DNA from: JAVVUJ01 sp964582545
GTDB taxonomy: Bacteria; Bacillota; Clostridia; Peptostreptococcales; Anaerovoracaceae
DNA length: 49,124 nt
Direction: 5' to 3'
Assembly: GCA_964582545.1 (NCBI GenBank)
Contig: CAZOSB010000018.1
Location: forward strand, 1-49,124
Below, in pieces: positions 44,900-49,124 of this stretch. The translations under genes and the position numbers were made by a program. The notes beneath the pieces were generated by a model. It searched no databases, had not been told where the DNA came from, and worked only from the letters and a program-made list of their open reading frames with translations. Every line of letters starts with the position of its first letter. Positions within the stretch are counted from its first letter, which is position 1.

Positions 44900-44912
44900 A
44901 AAGATTTTTAGT
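44887..44912. terminator. hairpin spanning two convergent stop codons
   Basis: ACTAAAAACTT pairs with AAGATTTTTAGT, apart from one bulged A, around an AAA loop. The stop of the dipeptidase (44897-44899) and the stop of the SanA-like gene (44908-44910, minus) both lie inside it. The T-runs in the stem may act in both directions. Confidence 0.55.
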
Positions 44913-45627
44913 CGTGACTCATCAGACCATTGCCACTTATAGGAATTACATCTCCTAGAAATTTAGGTTCTGGTTTGATGAGCAATTTAAAGAAATCTTT
45001 ATTTCTTGCGAGATATTCTCTTACATCTCGCTGTTTTTGCCCCGTATAGGTCTTTTGATCAGAATATATGCCCACAGGGGATAAGCCAAGTCCTTTGGCA
45101 AGGTATAGTGATCTATATAAATGATATTTTTGAGTTACAACGATTGGTTTTTTTACATTGAAGATGGCATAAGCCCGATACATAGAATCATAGGTGGAAA
45201 ATCCAGCGTGATCCATAAAGATATCTTCAAGAGGGACACCTTTATCCAAAGCATAATTTTTCATTGCATTTACTTCATCATATAGCTCCTGACCATTGTC
45301 TCCTGAAAGCAATATTTTTGGTGCAACACCTTCCTCGTATAGTGCAATACCGGTATCTAAACGATCCTGTAGCATAAAGTTAGGGGAACCATCCGGTCGT
45401 AACCCAGCCCCTAAAATCAAAATGCAATCTCCTTGAAAATCTGATAAAATTTGTAAAGAACCTTGGGGTAATTTAGAAGAATCATCAGAATGACCTCCTG
45501 CAATCAGATTCTTTCCAATATTTACGATTCGTGTGTTAATCACTAAAGTGGAAAGACATAATACTAAACTCAATATTACAAATATAGATAATAATTGTTT
45601 TTTACTATTAATTATAAATTTTATCAT
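44908..45627 (-). CDS. SanA/YdcF-like DUF218 protein
   Basis: 239 residues with an N-terminal membrane anchor (about 10-30) and an extracytoplasmic DUF218 domain: ILILGAGLRPDGSPNFMLQDRLDTG, KILLSGDNGQ, TYDSMYRAYAIF and VTQKYHLYRSLYLAKGLGL. E. coli SanA/ElyC relatives affect envelope integrity and vancomycin tolerance. The biochemical activity is unknown. The gene ends eight bases from the convergent dipeptidase. Confidence 0.9.
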   Translation of the reverse strand: MIKFIINSKKQLLSIFVILSLVLCLSTLVINTRIVNIGKNLIAGGHSDDSSKLPQGSLQILSDFQGDCILILGAGLRPDGSPNFMLQDRLDTGIALYEEGVAPKILLSGDNGQELYDEVNAMKNYALDKGVPLEDIFMDHAGFSTYDSMYRAYAIFNVKKPIVVTQKYHLYRSLYLAKGLGLSPVGIYSDQKTYTGQKQRDVREYLARNKDFFKLLIKPEPKFLGDVIPISGNGLMSHD

Positions 45628-45834
45628 ATTGTTTGTACATTCCTTTTATGTTTAAAAAATATCGCAGAGCAAATTGATAGATATCAAAAATAGTCTGAGT
45701 GAAAAGTTTTTCTTTCATCGATATATGTAAACGATTTTTTTCGTCGATTCTTCGTCTTTAAATAGATTATAGCATAGTTTATTTTTTAATGCATTAAATT
45801 AGAAAATGAAAATGAAAATGAATAATCTAAAGAA

Positions 45835-45873
45835 AGAGATTGCCTTATCATTTGTAAATTTCAGGCAATCTCT
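45835..45873 (-). terminator. intrinsic terminator of the selenoprotein gene
   Basis: AGAGATTGCCT and AGGCAATCTCT form a perfect 11-bp stem just after the stop codon at 45878, followed on the minus strand by TTCTTTAG. Confidence 0.7.
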
Positions 45874-45877
45874 AAAT

Positions 45878-46174
45878 TTAGCAGCTATAACTTTTATTTA
45901 ATTGAACTTGTAAACCCTTATTCCACCATTTATCTGAATAAGTAATTCCAGCATTTTCTAAATATCTGGAGGATCTTAAATCATAAGCGATTTTTACACC
46001 ATCTACTACTTCGAATTTGTCATGTTCTCTTTTTGACTCATCCAGAGTCATTTCGAATTGTGGTCCGCCTCATCCAACTCCAGAAATAAAAATCCTTACA
46101 AATGGGTCTGCTATACCGGAACTTTGCATTAAGTTCTTAATATGGTCAGCTGCCTCTTTAGTAACTTGAATCAT
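45878..46174 (-). CDS. HesB/IscA-like selenoprotein (UGA read as selenocysteine)
   Basis: A 98-residue protein if the TGA at 46072-46070 is read as selenocysteine (Sec35). The frame is open on both sides: before it MIQVTKEAADHIKNLM and VRIFISGVG; after it GGPQFEMTLDES, VVDGVKIAYDLRSS and a last residue Cys98. ISGVG-U-GG stands where A-type Fe-S carriers have their first ligand cysteine (position 35 in E. coli IscA). A hairpin with a GG-containing loop follows at the right distance. AGAAGGTGA precedes the ATG. The role may be Fe-S or redox; Sec with the terminal Cys could form a selenenylsulfide. A gene finder that stops at TGA will miss it. Confidence 0.88.
46034..46050 (-). promoter_or_regulatory. 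bacterial SECIS element
   Basis: On the minus strand TGACTC and GAGTCA form a perfect 6-bp stem with the loop TGGAT. The stem begins 19 bases after the TGA codon, so the loop is about 25 bases downstream, inside the known bacterial SECIS range. The GG in the loop fits the conserved apical guanine read by SelB. Confidence 0.8.
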
Positions 46175-46253
46175 TTCAGTCACCTTCTTTCAAGGCATTC
46201 ATTTTATAATAAATGCTATTCAATGATATATAACACAACATCATTCTTTATCC

Positions 46254-46286
46254 TTTGCAGTTGAAGAAATATTATTCAACTGCAAA
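46254..46286. other. perfect 12-bp hairpin between YeiH-like and selenoprotein genes
   Basis: TTTGCAGTTGAA and TTCAACTGCAAA flank a 9-base loop. It lies downstream of the YeiH-like gene and about 80 bases before the selenoprotein start, both on the minus strand. There is no U-tract after it on either strand, so it may be a terminator of poor type or a leader structure. Confidence 0.5.
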
Positions 46287-46367
46287 CGAGCTAAAAATTT
46301 CTAAAATTGGAATTGTATTTTTATTATTATAAGATCAAAGTTGTTTCATTATGAATCAGTAAATATT

Positions 46368-47426
46368 TTACAGTTGTCCCATAAAATATTGCACAGCCAA
46401 CGAGACGACACTGACTGAAAACCAACAGCAAAGGCCTAAGCAGATGGGTTTATAGCCATTGGTGATTAATTTTTTCAAATTTGTATTTAAGCCTATAGCC
46501 GACATTGCCATGACAATCATAAACTTTCCAACCAATACCATGTAATGTGAAATTTCGGGGGGCAGCCCTGCAAAGGTGTTGATCAAAGCTGTTGCCAGAA
46601 AGCCTATGACAAACCAGGGAAATACCTTAGAGAACTTAAAGGCAACCTCCGGTACAGAGGGGTCCGCTGAGGCGGATTGGCTTGTTTGCAATGCATCCTT
46701 TTGAAGCTGTTTTGAGGTATAGATGGCCAGCACCAAAGTAATGGGTACAATCATCAAAGTTCTGGTAAGCTTCACGATGGTAGCAAATTCCAAAGCGACA
46801 TTGTTTCCGGCAACAGAGCTCCAGGAGACCCCTGCTGCAACCACGGAAGAAGTGTCATTAATAGCAGTTCCTGCCCACATTCCAAAGCCTACATCGCTCA
46901 TTTGTAACAGATGACCCAAGGGTGGGAAAATGAATACTGCAATAATATTAAATAAAAATATTGTAGAAATTGCATGGGCTACATCTTCATCTCCTGCCCG
47001 GATAACGGGGGCGGTAGCGGCAATGGCAGATCCTCCGCAAATAGAGGTGCCCACGCCGATCAGAGTAGTCATTTTTCCTTTCAGGTGCAGAAGATTTCCT
47101 ACGAAATAGGCTACCAAAAATGCAGAGGTTAAGGTGAATATCATAACCAAGAGAGATTGCCCACCTACCTTGATGATATTGAATAAATTCATTTCAAATC
47201 CCAAGAGAATGATGGAGTACTGCAATATTTTTTTTGAAGTGTATTTGACCCCCGATTCTGCGGTTCCTTTCAGTAGGTTGGGAAAAATCATAATGAGGAT
47301 CATCCCAAACAGGATTCCGAAGACTGGTCCACCGATTAAGGGGAAAGCCTTTCCCAAAAACCAGGAGGGTAGGGCAATAGCTAAGCATAAGAAGATGCCG
47401 GGAAAAATTTTGCTAAGTACTGACAT
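46368..47426 (-). CDS. YeiH-like putative sulfate exporter family protein (UPF0324)
   Basis: 352 residues with about ten membrane helices. Recognisable segments are PVFGILFGMILI, GVKYTSKKILQYSIILLGFEMNL, GVGTSICGGSAIAATAPVIRA, FGMWAGTAINDTSSVVAAG and MVVMAMSAIGLNTNLKKL-type sequence near the C-terminus. The family is annotated as sulfate or sulfur-compound export on weak evidence. I chose ATG 47426, with GAAAGGAA upstream. The selenoprotein gene follows on the same strand. Confidence 0.92.
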   Translation of the reverse strand: MSVLSKIFPGIFLCLAIALPSWFLGKAFPLIGGPVFGILFGMILIMIFPNLLKGTAESGVKYTSKKILQYSIILLGFEMNLFNIIKVGGQSLLVMIFTLTSAFLVAYFVGNLLHLKGKMTTLIGVGTSICGGSAIAATAPVIRAGDEDVAHAISTIFLFNIIAVFIFPPLGHLLQMSDVGFGMWAGTAINDTSSVVAAGVSWSSVAGNNVALEFATIVKLTRTLMIVPITLVLAIYTSKQLQKDALQTSQSASADPSVPEVAFKFSKVFPWFVIGFLATALINTFAGLPPEISHYMVLVGKFMIVMAMSAIGLNTNLKKLITNGYKPICLGLCCWFSVSVVSLAVQYFMGQL

Positions 47427-47902
47427 TGGATTTCCTTTCGTGATAAGTTTAATAGTATTATATGTTATCTTATAAATTAATAAAAAATATATCATAAAAA
47501 AGCTTTATTTTCAATGGTACATTTTAAGTGTTCAATCTTAATTTGCCCTTTATTACTGAGAATTAAATCTAGCTTTACGATTCACCAAGCAAAAGCTGTG
47601 TCACATGACGCTATGTTATATAATTGCTTTTTTAGCCACATAGTATTTATTAGAAAATTTATTTCTGTTTGTCTACTCATTTTAAAAATCTTCTTTTATG
47701 TAAAGATTTCAAGTATCCATCTGAAATCTTTACATAAATTAGAATTAGTAGACATTTAAGATTTTTGCTGAGCAATATTTGAGGATTCTTTTCGAAATCG
47801 TGGTAATGATAAATATTATACGGCAAAGCGGAATGTATTAAGGCTTAGGATGGATAGGCTATACTTAGCTGGGCAGATACTTTAAGGTAATGTAAAATAA
47901 AC
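47427..47902. other. long intergenic region with a structured element
   Basis: 476 bases without a supported gene. The YeiH-like promoter should lie near 47440-47500, where a TATAAT-like box is seen on the minus strand. Nested inverted repeats are at 47670-47754. From about 47780 on, short decayed-looking sequence leads to the sigma-like gene. The one open frame on the plus strand (47514-47759) runs through the hairpin and has no ribosome site. Confidence 0.5.
47670..47754. repeat. nested inverted repeats (structured RNA or element end)
   Basis: The outer pair is TGTCTACT (47670-47677) and AGTAGACA (47747-47754). The inner pair is TATGTAAAGATTTCA (47697-47711) and TGAAATCTTTACATA (47722-47736), a perfect 15-bp stem with a 10-base loop. 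It could be a small RNA, a MITE-like remnant, or a recombination site. Confidence 0.6.
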
Positions 47903-48424
47903 CTATAAATTGTAACGAAACCAAGCGATGCGTATGCTGTCTATAACACGCTTCAACTGCCATTTATCAATATGAACTAAGCTACAAATTTCATCTTGGG
48001 TATAACGCTCAATGAACAACTTTGCAACAGCCTTTTCCTCTAAGTCAAGGTTATTTAAAAAATCACGAAAAATTACCATGTTAACAAAATCACCTGACAG
48101 TGTACGATAGATAAAGTTATGTACGAATTCTTCACTTTTGTCATTCCCAAAAGTCATATTCAAAGAAAACGGGCTTTCTATGGACCGTATCCTACCGTTA
48201 TATTTGCGTTCCTCAGCCAGTTCATTGCCAATGACACGTTCAGCATAATTATGAAAATAGTCTATTCCTTTACGATGAGTACGGACGGCCTTTAAAAAGG
48301 ACTGCGTGACAATCATTTTGCAATCATTCGGCTCTAATCCGCGTCCATGCTTATAGGCCATGTTTAAAATAAATTGCTCGTTGGCTGCGATTACATCGGT
48401 TTCGGTTAATCGTGTGCGCATCAT
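47903..48424 (-). CDS. sigma-70-like / ECF-like regulatory protein
   Basis: 173 residues, basic and helical. The first half (NEQFILNMAYKHGRGLEPNDCKMIV, then FLKAVRTHRK and ELAEERKYNGRIRS) resembles sigma region 2. The C-terminal 50 residues (LNNLDLEEKAVAKLFIERY, TQDEICSLVHIDKWQLKRVI) resemble the region 4 helix-turn-helix. I recall similar proteins in mobile elements of Clostridia, where they may control element genes. Its ATG overlaps the stop of the upstream gene (ATGA), so the two are coupled; GGAAAAAGG is the ribosome site. Confidence 0.7.
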   Translation of the reverse strand: MMRTRLTETDVIAANEQFILNMAYKHGRGLEPNDCKMIVTQSFLKAVRTHRKGIDYFHNYAERVIGNELAEERKYNGRIRSIESPFSLNMTFGNDKSEEFVHNFIYRTLSGDFVNMVIFRDFLNNLDLEEKAVAKLFIERYTQDEICSLVHIDKWQLKRVIDSIRIAWFRYNL

Positions 48425-48873
48425 ACGCCTTTTTCCGGTAGCATATCAATAAGACCTCTTGTCCGTTCCCGTTTTGCTTTGGCACCATTGGCGTTGGTCT
48501 GTGCAAATTTGTAGTGCTTATCCAATTCTCCCAGCCACACGCCATGCTCCTCATTCCAAGTTACGCAATAACGGGCTGGAAGCTTTACACCACGCTTTCC
48601 CAGCTGATCCATAAGTTCTTTTGCCCTGATGTTTCCGCTTTTATTGACCACTCTGGCATAAATATCTTCCGCATCTGTATAACGGATTATAAGCTGCCGC
48701 CCTTCAGAGCTGATGTAGATGGCGATAGAACGGCTATTGGGTGAGATTTTTGCTGTCAACCGGCTGTTAAGACGCAATGTTCCGTCAAGCATCACGCTCC
48801 ATGCGTAGATATTCTCACTATCCGCTATTTTTTCCACTGACTCAAAAGAAGATAAATCTAATGTTTTGTTCAT
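48421..48873 (-). CDS. uncharacterised 150-residue protein of a probable mobile element
   Basis: I do not recognise the family. The product is soluble and charged, with a beta-rich N-terminal region (YAWSVMLDGTLRLNSRLTAK, then SRSIAIYISSEGRQLIIRY) and a basic C-terminus (GAKAKRERTRGL). It is translationally coupled to the sigma-like gene by ATGA. I chose ATG 48873 because AAGGAGG stands correctly upstream; the longer frame to 49059 has none. The local G+C looks higher than in the rest of the window. Confidence 0.7.
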   Translation of the reverse strand: MNKTLDLSSFESVEKIADSENIYAWSVMLDGTLRLNSRLTAKISPNSRSIAIYISSEGRQLIIRYTDAEDIYARVVNKSGNIRAKELMDQLGKRGVKLPARYCVTWNEEHGVWLGELDKHYKFAQTNANGAKAKRERTRGLIDMLPEKGV

Positions 48874-48904
48874 AAAATCCTCCTTACTATTTTTATTGAT
48901 TATA

Positions 48905-48950
48905 AGTATAGCAGAAGGAAATTTTAAGGCACAAACAAAAGTAGGTGGAT
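48905..48950 (-). promoter_or_regulatory. promoter of the two-gene element unit
   Basis: On the minus strand a -35-like TTGTGC and a -10 TATACT are separated by 18 bases, about 35-40 bases before the ATG at 48873. Confidence 0.4.
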
Positions 48951-49124
48951 TTTTGTGACTATACAGTGAGGGATAGGGCGTGCAGCGTCCTAAAATCAAT
49001 GTCGGTTGTAAAAATCTCGTCATTTCCCTGTTTTGCCAATATAGATACTTCCCTAGCATAATGCTTATATCGGGAGTTTGACACTTAACTAAACAAAAAA
49101 CAGCCGAAAAGCTTGAAAAAGCAT
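48951..49124. other. window edge, no supported gene
   Basis: The last 174 bases hold no frame with a ribosome site. Near the very end, on the minus strand, a short AGC/GCT hairpin precedes TGTTTTTTG and could be a weak terminator of a gene lying outside the window. Confidence 0.3.

Noticed and set aside
45802..45823. GAAAAT tandem repeats as a CRISPR or functional repeat.
   Set aside because: Only about three 6-base copies in AT-rich intergenic DNA, with no spacers and no cas genes.
46070..46072. TGA in the HesB-like frame as a nonsense mutation or sequencing error.
   Set aside because: It falls exactly at the conserved cysteine position, both flanks remain in frame with family-like sequence, and a SECIS-type hairpin follows at the correct distance. 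Loss of coding would not produce these together.
47514..47759. Plus-strand open frame of 81 codons.
   Set aside because: It runs through the nested inverted repeats, lacks a ribosome site, and its translation is low-complexity and Phe/Ile-rich.

Overview
The window looks like chromosome from a low-GC, Gram-positive, spore-forming anaerobe of the Clostridia. Supporting this are an S-layer (SLH) protein, the murB-PHP-rapZ-whiA cluster, a Pst operon with PhoU/PhoP/PhoR, strong AGGAGG-type ribosome sites with frequent TTG/GTG starts, a Kce-type enzyme of amino-acid fermenters, a biotin-free carboxyltransferase of the oxaloacetate decarboxylase family, and a predicted selenoprotein. No rRNA, tRNA, CRISPR array or intact insertion sequence was seen.

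Layout. 1-1116: two divergent paralogues sharing an 'AEGEKIQ' motif, one with a dense cysteine cluster, possibly spore-surface proteins. 1129-5613: MoxR ATPase, DUF58 protein and membrane transglutaminase operon. 5707-10105: a secreted GH18-SLH protein, a diguanylate cyclase, a DUF3892 protein and a zinc-ribbon/HExxH protein. 10436-15235: phenylacetate-CoA ligase, ACT protein, moaA and moaC, then a separate carboxyltransferase. 15287-18301: a large hybrid sensor kinase with an Hpt domain. 18495-25166: pstSCAB-phoU-phoPR behind a Pho-box-like promoter. 25245-29224: an ABC importer of the Fe3+/2-aminoethylphosphonate type behind a second Pho-box-like array. 29203-32072: MgtC-like protein, a degenerate Fic protein and argG. 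32494-39289: murB, PHP protein, rapZ, kce, whiA, a Memo-AMMECR1 fusion and a polysaccharide deacetylase. 39316-45627: YyaL-like thioredoxin-domain protein, two tiny basic proteins, an XRE-cupin regulator divergent from a DUF819 permease and M19 dipeptidase, and a SanA/YdcF-like protein. 45878-47426: a HesB/IscA-like selenoprotein gene and a YeiH-like transporter. 47670-49124: a strongly structured non-coding element, then two translationally coupled genes (sigma-factor-like and unknown) in DNA that looks richer in G+C, perhaps the edge of an acquired element.

How the genes work together. Phosphate sensing (PhoR/PhoP/PhoU) and uptake (PstSCAB) form one unit. The next transporter probably belongs to the same regulon, because its promoter has the same 11-bp-spaced TTTACA-like repeats; this favours phosphonate over iron as substrate. 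The XRE-cupin regulator probably controls the DUF819-dipeptidase operon through palindromes in the shared promoter region.

Main discoveries: (1) an in-frame UGA at the position of the conserved ligand cysteine of a HesB-like protein, followed by a good bacterial SECIS hairpin; (2) a PstS whose two halves are in swapped order (circular permutation); (3) matching Pho-box arrays before two transporters; (4) a Fic-fold protein that has lost its catalytic motif; (5) a 15-bp perfect hairpin nested within a second inverted repeat near the putative island border.
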